DNA of 64,000 nt from JAGPUQ01 sp050179115 (GTDB lineage: Bacteria; Pseudomonadota; Gammaproteobacteria; Pseudomonadales; Porticoccaceae). Position 1 is the stretch's first letter. Each line of letters opens with the position of its first letter. Positions 56,650-64,000 of this stretch are shown here, in pieces. The position numbers were made by a program, and so were the translations under genes. The stretch is from contig JBFXFL010000001.1 of the NCBI GenBank assembly GCA_050179115.1, positions 62,001-126,000 of the forward strand. Reading direction: 5' to 3'. The notes below the pieces were generated by a model. It saw only the letters and a list, made by a program, of their open reading frames with translations, was not told the DNA's origin and searched no databases.

Positions 56650-56934
56650 GGACGGATTGACAGGCCGCGGCTCAGGCCAGCGCGGAACTCCGCATCGTCA
56701 ACGCATGGATTTGCTTCAGGCGCTCCGGATTCGCCAGTGTCGATTCAAGATCCTCCAAACCCGCGCGCTAGGTCGGTGCTCATCCATTCGGCGCGTAGAT
56801 TACGCACGGCGGCAAATCCCGACCAGCCAGGTCCGCCAGGGGCGCCCAAAGCGGGTCGATGTGCGTGCTAAGCTGCGCACAACCGCGCAGCGACGCCACA
56901 CACTCAACCGATCGCCCACTTCGTATCCGGCACG
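56650..56934. other. Gap between the thiamin operon and the channel gene
   Basis: 285 bp. It must hold the channel promoter. No gene, repeat or terminator is supported. Confidence 0.35.
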
Positions 56935-57399
56935 ATGGAAACTGATGTTCCCGCCCTTATGGTCAATCTCGCGGTGGGCACCGGCATGGGCACTCTCACC
57001 GTGCTGGTGCATTTCTGGGGCCTTGTTTTCCTCACCTATATCATGAGCCGGCATGGCCATCGGCTGCATCCCCACGACAGCCACACGCGCCGCGCCGCGG
57101 TCATCCTGGCGGTGGTGTTCGGCATCTTTGTGCTCCATGGCATCGAGATCTGGCTGTACGCGGCACTCTATTTCTGGCTTGGTGAAATGCGGAACTTCGA
57201 GCAAGCCCTGTATTTCTCCACGGTAACCTTCACGACCGTGGGGTTCGGCGACATCGTGCTCTCACCGCGCTGGCGGATGGTGAGCGCGATCGAGTCCGCC
57301 AACGGCTGGATTCTGTTTGCCTGGTCGACGGCTTTCCTGTTGACCGTGACCACGCGGCTCAAGCTGCTCGAACACGACTGGCTCGACCGACGCGACTGA
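56935..57399 (+). CDS. Two-TM potassium channel-like protein
   Basis: 154 aa. After an N-terminal helix and a second one (VVFGIFVLHGIEIWLYAALYFWL), the pore loop TVTFTTVGFGD (about residues 96-106) has the K+ selectivity motif TVGFGD. A final helix follows. The short form resembles the ion-channel domain proteins of bacteria without a regulatory C-terminal domain. Confidence 0.87.
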   Translation: METDVPALMVNLAVGTGMGTLTVLVHFWGLVFLTYIMSRHGHRLHPHDSHTRRAAVILAVVFGIFVLHGIEIWLYAALYFWLGEMRNFEQALYFSTVTFTTVGFGDIVLSPRWRMVSAIESANGWILFAWSTAFLLTVTTRLKLLEHDWLDRRD

Positions 57400-57424
57400 A
57401 CCGACGCGAGTTGGCGGAAAATAT

Positions 57425-58660
57425 TCAGTTCGGTGCTTCCGGCAGGGGTTCGGCAACGAGGACGTGTTGCCGTTCCAGCTCGGAAATCTCCGCATCGGTA
57501 TAAGCGAGCAGATTTTTCAGCACCGCGTGGTTGTGCTCGCCCAGATAGGGCGCTTCGAGATCCGCCACGCCGGCGTATTCCGAAAACCGCAGCGGCATGC
57601 CCGGCATCTGAAAAGTCCCGAACTCGCGCTCGGTCACCGTGCGCACCGTGCCGCGCTCGATGAAGTGCGGATGGTGCATGGCCTCCTCGACGCTGAGCAC
57701 CGGCGCCACCGGAATGCGGCGTTCCTCCAGAATCCGGATCACTTCCTCGTCGCTGGCCTGAGACTGAATCCAGTCTTCGATGATGGCGACCAGCGCGAAG
57801 CGATTTTTGGCCCGGTCACGAGGATCCTTGAAGCGTGGATCGGTCATCAACTCGGATTTTCCCATCGCCTCGCACAACTCCTTCCACTGATGCAGCACCG
57901 CGATGATGATCAGATAGCGCTCGGGCGCCTTGCCCTTGAAGCAGCCCAGGGGTGCCATGCCCGGATGGTGGGAACCGCCGCGGGTCGGTTTCAATTTGCC
58001 TTCGCTGGCGCTGATCATGCCCACGTTGAGCTCGTGGCAATGGAAGTAGCTGTCGATCAGTGAAATATCGAGCAGCTGGCCCGGACCGCCGAGAGCGCGC
58101 CGGTACAGGGCCGCGTTGATCGCCGCCAGCGCGTGCACACCGGTCGTGACATCGCCGATCGCCGCCATCGGCAGGCTGGGCGCCTTGTCGCGCTCGCCGA
58201 TCAGGCTGGTGATCCCCGCGTACGCCTGGGCGATGTAGTCGAACCCGGGGCGGTCGGCGAGCGGGCCTGTCTGCCCGAAGGTGGATATCGAGCACATGAT
58301 GAGTTTCGGGTTGATGCGATGAACCGTCGCCCAGTCCAGGCCCATGCGCCCGATCACGCCCGGCGCGAAGTTTTCCACCAGCACGTCGAACTTCGGTACC
58401 AGATCGAGCAGCACCTTGCGTCCCGCAGGGGTTTTCACATCGACACAGAGACTTTTCTTGCCGCGGTTCTGCTGCACAAAATACGCGGAACGCCCGCCCT
58501 TCAGATAGCCCGCCTTGCGCACCTGGTCGCCCCAGGGCGCCAGTTCCAGCTTGACGATCTCGGCGCCCATTTCCGCCATCAGGCGGGTCGTGGTGGGGCC
58601 CGCGAGATGCTGGGTGAAATCCAGCACGCGCAGACCGTCCAAGATAGGTTCATCGTTCAT
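57425..58660 (-). CDS. Family III CoA-transferase, sixth copy
   Basis: 411 aa from ATG 58660. LRVLDFTQHLAGPTTTRLMAEMGAEIVKLE, FVQQNRGKKSLCVD, SISTFGQTGP and the Asp candidate in AIGDVTTGVHAL. Closest in pattern to the 22-27 kb group, but separated from them by 30 kb. Divergent from the amidohydrolase at 59105, so both may serve one pathway. Confidence 0.9.
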   Translation of the reverse strand: MNDEPILDGLRVLDFTQHLAGPTTTRLMAEMGAEIVKLELAPWGDQVRKAGYLKGGRSAYFVQQNRGKKSLCVDVKTPAGRKVLLDLVPKFDVLVENFAPGVIGRMGLDWATVHRINPKLIMCSISTFGQTGPLADRPGFDYIAQAYAGITSLIGERDKAPSLPMAAIGDVTTGVHALAAINAALYRRALGGPGQLLDISLIDSYFHCHELNVGMISASEGKLKPTRGGSHHPGMAPLGCFKGKAPERYLIIIAVLHQWKELCEAMGKSELMTDPRFKDPRDRAKNRFALVAIIEDWIQSQASDEEVIRILEERRIPVAPVLSVEEAMHHPHFIERGTVRTVTEREFGTFQMPGMPLRFSEYAGVADLEAPYLGEHNHAVLKNLLAYTDAEISELERQHVLVAEPLPEAPN

Positions 58661-59104
58661 CGGCCGCACCCTCAATCTTGTTGTTATCTGGAGTCGCTTG
58701 CGATGCCCCGGCCCCGGCTTACCACCGTCAGGCATCCGTACGGTTACCGACGGAGACCAGCCAAATGGTCATCGCACCAAAAAACTGTAACCCCTGTGCC
58801 TGTGCTTGTCTCTAGCCCCCCGCAGTCAGCGGCGCGTGCAACGCCCTCGGCATGGGGCGGAACTCCCGCCCCAAAGCGCGCGCCGCGCTGCCGCGCGGCG
58901 CAGGGTTGGCAGCGGTGACCCAGACTCGATCGCGAGAGATGATGGCGATGCCGCCATGGGTGCCGGGACCGGGTCGGGGGTCACGCAGAGAACCCGGCCC
59001 GGGCTGTTGTTCGGCGCGGCACCATGTCAGGATATTCCCATGATCGGCCACGGCTAATCCATAATCAGCCAGGCCTAACTAATACTAATAAGGAGGACAT
59101 CGGC
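58661..59104. other. Divergent control region of CoA-transferase and amidohydrolase
   Basis: 444 bp with two outward promoters expected. A leftward 79-codon frame (58812-59051) exists but has no ribosome site or known family, and I do not call it. The ribosome site AAGGAGG lies before the amidohydrolase. Confidence 0.4.
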
Positions 59105-60334
59105 ATGACCTCGCCCGCCACCCACCGCGACGACCCGCGCGCGCTGATCGACTATCCATTGGTCGATGCGGACTGTCACTACTACGAGCCCGACGATTGC
59201 TACACCCGCCACATGGAAAGCCGGTTCCGCGCCGACGCCATCACTGTGGTGCGGGGGTTGAGCACCCACGCCCAGGTCCACTTTCGCGGCCGCCGCCTCA
59301 GCTTTTTCAGCGCCCCGCCCGGCGAACACGCGGGCAAACCCGGGTCTTACAAAGCGTTCTATCGCAGCGACCAGCCCAAGGGCGCGCATATTCTCGCCGC
59401 CGATCCCATTTCCTGTTTCGACCTGCCGGAATCCATGCAGCGCGACGCACGGCTGCGCTGGTTCGATCGCTACGGCGTCGAAGCGGGCATCTTCCTGCCC
59501 TCGCTCGGCGTCGGTGTCGAAATGCAGTTGCGCGACGCTGGCCCGGAGGTGGTCATGGCCAACCACCGCGCCTTCAATCGCTGGCTCCGGGACGACTGGG
59601 GCTGGGATTACCGGAACCGCATCTTTGCCGCGGCCCAACTGTCGCTGGTGGATATCGATCTCGCCGTCGCCGAACTCGACCGCGTGCTGGCCGAGGGCGC
59701 CCGCATCGTCAACCTGATTCCCGGGCCGGTGCTCGGGCGTTCGCCCGCGGACCCGCATTTCGATCCCTTCTGGGCGCGCTGCCAGGAAGCCGGGATTCCG
59801 GTGGCATTCCATCTGGGCAACGCCGGCTTCGAGGAACTGGTCTCGGCGGCCTGGGGCGAAAATCCGCGGCCACCTCACCACCGGGTTACCGCCTTTCAGC
59901 ATGTGATCGGGATGATGGAGCGCCCCGTCACCGACACCCTCGCGGCACTCATCATGCACAACCTGTTCGGCCGCTTCCCGCGTCTGCGTGTGGCATCGAT
60001 CGAAAACGGCTCGTCCTGGGTCACCCCGCTGCTGCGCAAGCTCGACAAGTCCGCCAAAATCGCCGGCAACAATTTCACTTTCGGGCCATTGCATGCGCGT
60101 CCGAGCGCAATCTTTCTCGACCGCATTCGCGTCTGCCCCTTCCCGGAGGACAACATCCCGGAGCTGATCGCCGCCGTCGGGCCGGATGTCGCCCTGTTCG
60201 GCTCCGACTGGCCGCACCCGGAAGGCCTCGCCGAGCCCCTCGAATTCGCCGACGGCCTGGCCGGGCTCGACTACGCCCAGGTGCGCAATGTGATGCGCAG
60301 CAATACCGCGGAGTTGCTGGGATTGAAAGCTTGA
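59105..60334 (+). CDS. Amidohydrolase family 2 (ACMSD-like) metalloenzyme
   Basis: 409 aa from ATG 59105. TIM-barrel markers: DADCHYYEP at the N-terminus (the second His of H-x-H is replaced here by Tyr), IPVAFHLGN, and GSDWPHPEG near the C-terminus with the metal-binding Asp. PF04909 enzymes act as decarboxylases or hydrolases on ring or acyl substrates, often in degradation of aromatic or steroid-like compounds. The substrate is unknown. Divergent from a CoA-transferase. Confidence 0.85.
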   Translation: MTSPATHRDDPRALIDYPLVDADCHYYEPDDCYTRHMESRFRADAITVVRGLSTHAQVHFRGRRLSFFSAPPGEHAGKPGSYKAFYRSDQPKGAHILAADPISCFDLPESMQRDARLRWFDRYGVEAGIFLPSLGVGVEMQLRDAGPEVVMANHRAFNRWLRDDWGWDYRNRIFAAAQLSLVDIDLAVAELDRVLAEGARIVNLIPGPVLGRSPADPHFDPFWARCQEAGIPVAFHLGNAGFEELVSAAWGENPRPPHHRVTAFQHVIGMMERPVTDTLAALIMHNLFGRFPRLRVASIENGSSWVTPLLRKLDKSAKIAGNNFTFGPLHARPSAIFLDRIRVCPFPEDNIPELIAAVGPDVALFGSDWPHPEGLAEPLEFADGLAGLDYAQVRNVMRSNTAELLGLKA

Positions 60335-60652
60335 ATCTTCCGCCGCAGGGGAGCAAAGCCACGATATATCAGGCCGGGCAGGTCAGGCGTATCCTGCTCA
60401 GGTGCAAGTCGGTCATTCAAGGTGGCGCGGCGGTCCGCGGCAAGCCAGAGACCCTGATCCATGCTCCCTCGGCCGGCCGGCCCCGAAAATTCTGCGCCGA
60501 AACAATGTCTATTGCGGAACCTGACCCGATGTCGGTTCTGCCAGGGTTTCCGTGCTGCGGACCGCCACAGGGTGGTCCGGGCAGGCGCTCATTTATCACA
60601 GATATCGAAGTAGTTCAGCTGTTCAACACCTTAACCATCAGGAGCCTTACCC
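60335..60652. other. Gap between amidohydrolase and monooxygenase
   Basis: 318 bp. No gene supported. It probably holds a promoter for the monooxygenase. A short GGACC/GGTCC hairpin near 60557-60577 is weak. AGGAG lies 9 bp before the next ATG. Confidence 0.35.
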
Positions 60653-62470
60653 ATGACCAGTGCAAAGAAATACTCAACCGATCCGGCCGAGCTGGGGTTT
60701 GACCCGGCACAACTGCGTGCGAAATACATCCATGAGCGCGACAAGCGCATCCGCAAGGAGGGCTTCGGTCAATACAGGAATGCCGCCGGGCAGTTTTCAC
60801 ATTTCATGGAAGATCACTATGTCGCGCCCGGCTTCACCCGGGCACCGCTCACCGACGAGGTTGAAGTGGTGGTCATCGGCGGCGGTTTTGGCGGCCTGCT
60901 GGCCGGCGCGCGTTTGCGCGAAGCGGGTGTCCAGGATATCCGCGTCATCGACAGGGCCGGGGATTTTGGCGGTACCTGGTACTGGAACCGCTATCCCGGC
61001 GCCCAGTGCGACATCGAAGCCTATGTCTACATGCCGCTGCTGGATGAGTTGGACTATGTGCCCACCGAGCGCTACGCCCACGCCCCCGAACTGCTCCAGC
61101 ACAGCATCAACATCGCCAAGAAATATGATCTCTATCGGGATACCTGTTTCCAGACCGAGGTGACCGAGATCCGCTGGGATGAGGGCATTTCCCGCTGGAT
61201 CATCCACACCGATCGCGGCGACGCGATGAAGGCCCACTACATCGCGATGGCCAACGGCCTGCTGACCCGCCCCAAGTTGCCGGGCATCCCGGGAATCGAG
61301 AAATTCAAGGGTCATACCTTTCACACCAGCCGCTGGGATTATGACTATACCGGGGGTAGCTGCGATGGCGGTCTGCACAAGCTGAATGACAAACGCGTCG
61401 GCATCATCGGTACCGGCGCCACGGCGGTGCAGTGCATTCCCCATCTGGGCGAAGCGGCAAAACGACTATATGTATTCCAGCGCACTCCTTCATCTGTGGA
61501 CGCGCGCTACAACGCGCCCACCAGCCCGGAATGGAAAGCCAAGCTCAAGCCCGGTTGGCACAAGGAGCGCGTCGAGAACTTCAATCTGGCGCTGGGTGGC
61601 GGCTATACGGATGACGACATGGTCGGCGATGGCTGGACCGATATCTTCCGCAACATCGGCGGCATCGTCACCGGCGACATCAATGAACTCACCGAGGCCG
61701 AGAAAGAAGAAGTCTTTGAGCTGGCCGATTTCAAAAAAATGCAGGAAATCCGCGACCGGGTCGCAGCGATCGTGCAGGACCAGGAAACTGCCGAGGCCCT
61801 GAAAGCCTATTATCGCCAGTACTGCAAGCGTCCGTGCTTCCACGACGAATACTTGCAGACCTTCAATCGTCCCAGCGTAACCCTGGTCGACACCCATGGT
61901 CAGGGCGTGGACGAGGTCACCGAAAAGGGCGTGATCGTCGATGGCAAGGAATATGAAGTGGATTGCCTGATCTTCTCCACCGGCTTTGAAGTGGGTACCA
62001 GCTACACCAGCCAGTCGGGCTACGACGTCATCGGCCGCAACGGCGTCAGGCTGAGCAAGAAATGGGCGGACGGGCTCGCGACCTTTCACGGCTTGCAGAG
62101 CCGCGGCTTCCCCAACTGCTTCTTTCTCGGCTTCACCCAGACCGGCGTCACCCCCAACGCCACCCATATGCTCAGTGAGCAGGCCGGGCATCTGGCCTAC
62201 ATCGTGCAGCAGGGCATGGCCAGGGGCGCGAAAACGGTCGAGGTCACCCAGGAAGCGGAAGACGAGTGGTGCAACATCTGCAACAGCTATGGCGACAAGA
62301 CCGAACGTCTGTTGGCGGAATGCACGCCGGGTTATTACAACAACGAAGGCGGTGGCAAGAACAAGAACGGCTTTATCTCCGGCCAGTTTGGTGGCGGTGC
62401 CGCCAAGTTTTTCGACATCCTCAAGAAATGGCGTGCCGAAGGCAATTTACGGGGGCTGGAGATCAAATAA
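60653..62470 (+). CDS. Baeyer-Villiger-type flavin monooxygenase, N-terminally extended paralogue
   Basis: 605 aa. N-terminal extension (FDPAQLRAKYIHERDKRIR), FAD motif GGGFGGLLAGARL, fingerprint FKGHTFHTSRWD, NADPH motif GTGATAVQ. Very similar to 42891-44717 over the full length. The pair may act on the same type of ketone or successive ones. Ribosome site AGGAG upstream. Confidence 0.9.
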   Translation: MTSAKKYSTDPAELGFDPAQLRAKYIHERDKRIRKEGFGQYRNAAGQFSHFMEDHYVAPGFTRAPLTDEVEVVVIGGGFGGLLAGARLREAGVQDIRVIDRAGDFGGTWYWNRYPGAQCDIEAYVYMPLLDELDYVPTERYAHAPELLQHSINIAKKYDLYRDTCFQTEVTEIRWDEGISRWIIHTDRGDAMKAHYIAMANGLLTRPKLPGIPGIEKFKGHTFHTSRWDYDYTGGSCDGGLHKLNDKRVGIIGTGATAVQCIPHLGEAAKRLYVFQRTPSSVDARYNAPTSPEWKAKLKPGWHKERVENFNLALGGGYTDDDMVGDGWTDIFRNIGGIVTGDINELTEAEKEEVFELADFKKMQEIRDRVAAIVQDQETAEALKAYYRQYCKRPCFHDEYLQTFNRPSVTLVDTHGQGVDEVTEKGVIVDGKEYEVDCLIFSTGFEVGTSYTSQSGYDVIGRNGVRLSKKWADGLATFHGLQSRGFPNCFFLGFTQTGVTPNATHMLSEQAGHLAYIVQQGMARGAKTVEVTQEAEDEWCNICNSYGDKTERLLAECTPGYYNNEGGGKNKNGFISGQFGGGAAKFFDILKKWRAEGNLRGLEIK

Positions 62471-62809
62471 CAGATTGTCGACGCGTCAGCGAAATTGGAC
62501 CTCGCCCACCCCGACTCGATTTGTCAGTGTGGGCGAGGTCATGACAACCCAACGCCAAGGCAACATGTCACTGCTGGGTGCGGCGGCAATATTGTGATGT
62601 TGCATCATCGCGATAGTTACCTCAGCTGTCCGTTGAGATCAAACCCCCGCGTACATTGTGGAAGCAGCAAACGCGATGGAACGCGGGATGCTTCAAGCGA
62701 CTTCGATCACGGTTGCGAGCCGGGAGCCGGCGGATTGCATTTGGTCGCGGTCGCCCCCAACTAATGCTCTGCAACTCAAACCAAAGCACCGGCGCCCGGG
62801 AGTATCTCG
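62471..62809. other. Gap with a long hairpin upstream of hsp20
   Basis: 339 bp. A perfect 11-bp stem GACCTCGCCCA / TGGGCGAGGTC (62498-62508 with 62530-62540) has a 21-nt loop and no T-run, so it may act as a 3'-end stabiliser. I found no clear heat-shock promoter before hsp20. Confidence 0.5.
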
Positions 62810-63211
62810 ATGTCATCGCGCGACATGGAAAACTGGATGTGGTCGGAGGCGGTCCGGATGCTGGACCGCGCCGAGCGTATGCAGCGCCATTTCTACCAGC
62901 CGGGTTCCGGCAAGCGTCAATCCCGCTGGGAACCGCCGGTGGACGTCTATGAAACGGACGATCACCTGTGGGTGGTGACCGCGCTGCCGGGCGTCGCTCC
63001 GGAACGGGTATCCGTGCAGGTGCAGCAGGGCGTACTGATCGTGGCCGGCGAGCGCCGCCTGCCGGAGGCGGTCCGCAGCGGGCGTATGCACCGTGTCGAG
63101 ATCCCCGCCGGCCGCTTCGAACGGCGCCTGGTGTTGCCGTCCCGTCCCCTGGAACTGGCCCATCACGAACTGCTGGATGGCTGTCTGTATCTCGGCTTTC
63201 GCAAACTCTAG
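62810..63211 (+). CDS. Small heat-shock protein Hsp20
   Basis: 133 aa. An alpha-crystallin domain (about residues 40-125) with PPVDVYETDDHLWVVTALPGVAPERVSVQVQQGVLIVAGER and a C-terminal LYLGF. The C-terminal I-x-I tail typical of the larger class is not evident. A holdase chaperone. It is 9 bp before lon, so both are probably one stress operon. Confidence 0.9.
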   Translation: MSSRDMENWMWSEAVRMLDRAERMQRHFYQPGSGKRQSRWEPPVDVYETDDHLWVVTALPGVAPERVSVQVQQGVLIVAGERRLPEAVRSGRMHRVEIPAGRFERRLVLPSRPLELAHHELLDGCLYLGFRKL

Positions 63212-63220
63212 AGTCACGCC

Positions 63221-64000
63221 ATGACTGATCAGCAAATGCCCAAAGCCACTGAATCCGTTGCCCGCGACTGGCCCGAGGATTTTTTGATCCTGCTGCCGGT
63301 GCGCAATGTCGTGCTGTTCCCGGAGCTGGTGATGCCGCTCGCGGTGGGCCGTCCCGCCTCGATCGCGGCGGCCCAGGAGGCGATTCGCGCCGAGCGGCCG
63401 ATCGGGCTCATCCTGCAGCGCGATCCGGCACTGGAGGATCCGGGCGCGGACGACATCTATCGGGTCGGCACCATCGCCAATGTGCTGCGCTTCGTCACCG
63501 GCGACGACGAACAGCACCACCTCATCTGTCAGGGGGAAGCGCGCTTCCGGATCCTGGATTTCATTCCCAGCGCACCTTTTCTCGCGGCGCGGGTGGAACG
63601 TATCCACGAGCCGCACGCCGCGGGCGACAAGGAGCTCGAAGCGCGCCTGCTGGCGCTGCGCGAACGGGCGCTCGAAGCCTTGCAACTGTTGCCCCAGACT
63701 CCCCAGGAACTGGTGAACGCGCTGCGCCTGATCACCTCCCCCGGGCTGATGGCGGACACGGTCGCCGGCTACATGGATCTCAAGCCGGAAGACAAACAGG
63801 ACATCCTGGAAACCCTCGACCTCAGGCAGCGCATGGACAAGGTACAGGCGCTGCTCGACTACCGGGTGGAAGTGCTCAAGCTGTCGCAGAAGATCCACCA
63901 GCAGACCCGGGAGCGGATGAGCGAGCGCCAGCGCGAGGCTATGCTGCGGGAACAGATGCGCTCGATCCAGCAGGAACTGGGCGAAGGCGAGGAGCGCAGC
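63221..64000 (+). CDS. lon: Lon protease (N-terminal part, window-truncated)
   Basis: 260 codons before the window edge. The N-terminal substrate-binding domain shows LLPVRNVVLFPELVMPLAVGR, NALRLITSPGLMADTVAGYMDLKPEDKQDILETLDLRQRM and the start of the coiled-coil region (QREAMLREQMRSIQQELG). The AAA+ and Ser-Lys protease parts lie outside. Coupled to hsp20, it degrades damaged proteins. Confidence 0.93.
   Translation, partial: MTDQQMPKATESVARDWPEDFLILLPVRNVVLFPELVMPLAVGRPASIAAAQEAIRAERPIGLILQRDPALEDPGADDIYRVGTIANVLRFVTGDDEQHHLICQGEARFRILDFIPSAPFLAARVERIHEPHAAGDKELEARLLALRERALEALQLLPQTPQELVNALRLITSPGLMADTVAGYMDLKPEDKQDILETLDLRQRMDKVQALLDYRVEVLKLSQKIHQQTRERMSERQREAMLREQMRSIQQELGEGEERS

Noticed and set aside
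58812..59051. 79-codon leftward frame between the CoA-transferase and amidohydrolase
   Set aside because: Proline/arginine/glycine-rich, no ribosome site, no recognisable family; probably chance in GC-rich promoter DNA.

Overview
The window is GC-rich, densely packed chromosomal DNA from a gammaproteobacterium. The evidence is the ubiE-ubiJ-ubiB-hisI-hisE-tatABC order, the EpmA/EpmB/EF-P set, a DUF3094 gene, the PilZ-like/fimX/serB block and a BirA-type bio operator. It is probably a draft or metagenome-derived assembly, because thiC carries a run of exactly 100 N flanked by an identical 127-bp sequence. The mix of many family III CoA-transferases, Baeyer-Villiger-type monooxygenases, an acyl-CoA dehydrogenase and an amidohydrolase suggests an environmental degrader of ring compounds or ketones. 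That lifestyle is an inference.

Layout. Positions 1-5600: end of an acyltransferase gene, then ubiquinone genes (ubiE, ubiJ, ubiB), hisI, hisE and tatABC, all rightward. 5600-9000: a family III CoA-transferase, a DUF3094 membrane protein and a large acyl-CoA dehydrogenase. 9000-16000: bioBF behind a BirA-type operator, divergent comF, cysE, then epmA, efp and epmB. 15.7-20.8 kb: a PilZ-like protein, a FimX-like degenerate GGDEF/EAL protein and serB. 20.8-27.5 kb: an SDR dehydrogenase with a perfect palindromic operator, a phosphoribosyltransferase and four tandem family III CoA-transferases. 27.8-33.4 kb: DUF2237, a MacAB-like exporter in three genes behind an acetyl-CoA hydrolase/transferase homologue, and a SlyB-like lipoprotein. 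33.9-38.1 kb: an MgtC-like and a VIT1-like membrane protein, then a leftward bufferin-type operon (precursor peptide, DUF692 enzyme, DUF2063 partner).

38.5-42.9 kb is the disturbed part: a 30-codon relic of a monooxygenase, a second acetyl-CoA hydrolase homologue, a PNPOx-like flavoprotein, a truncated IS5-type transposase, a candidate integron gene cassette holding one unrecognised AT-richer gene, and a MITE-like palindromic element. 42.9-49.6 kb: two monooxygenases, tag, a 1-Cys peroxiredoxin, a beta-hydroxyacid dehydrogenase and a carboxymuconolactone decarboxylase-like protein. 49.8-56.6 kb: a complete thiamin operon (thiC-thiO-thiS-thiG-thiDE-thiF) behind a TPP riboswitch. 56.9-64 kb: a two-TM potassium channel, a sixth CoA-transferase divergent from an amidohydrolase, a third monooxygenase, hsp20 and the start of lon.

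The most interesting points are the bufferin operon with its six-cysteine precursor and intercistronic hairpin, the candidate gene cassette with its unknown protein, the six CoA-transferase paralogues, two acetyl-CoA hydrolase homologues that lack the catalytic glutamate, and the assembly artefact in thiC. I saw no CRISPR array, tRNA, rRNA or complete prophage.
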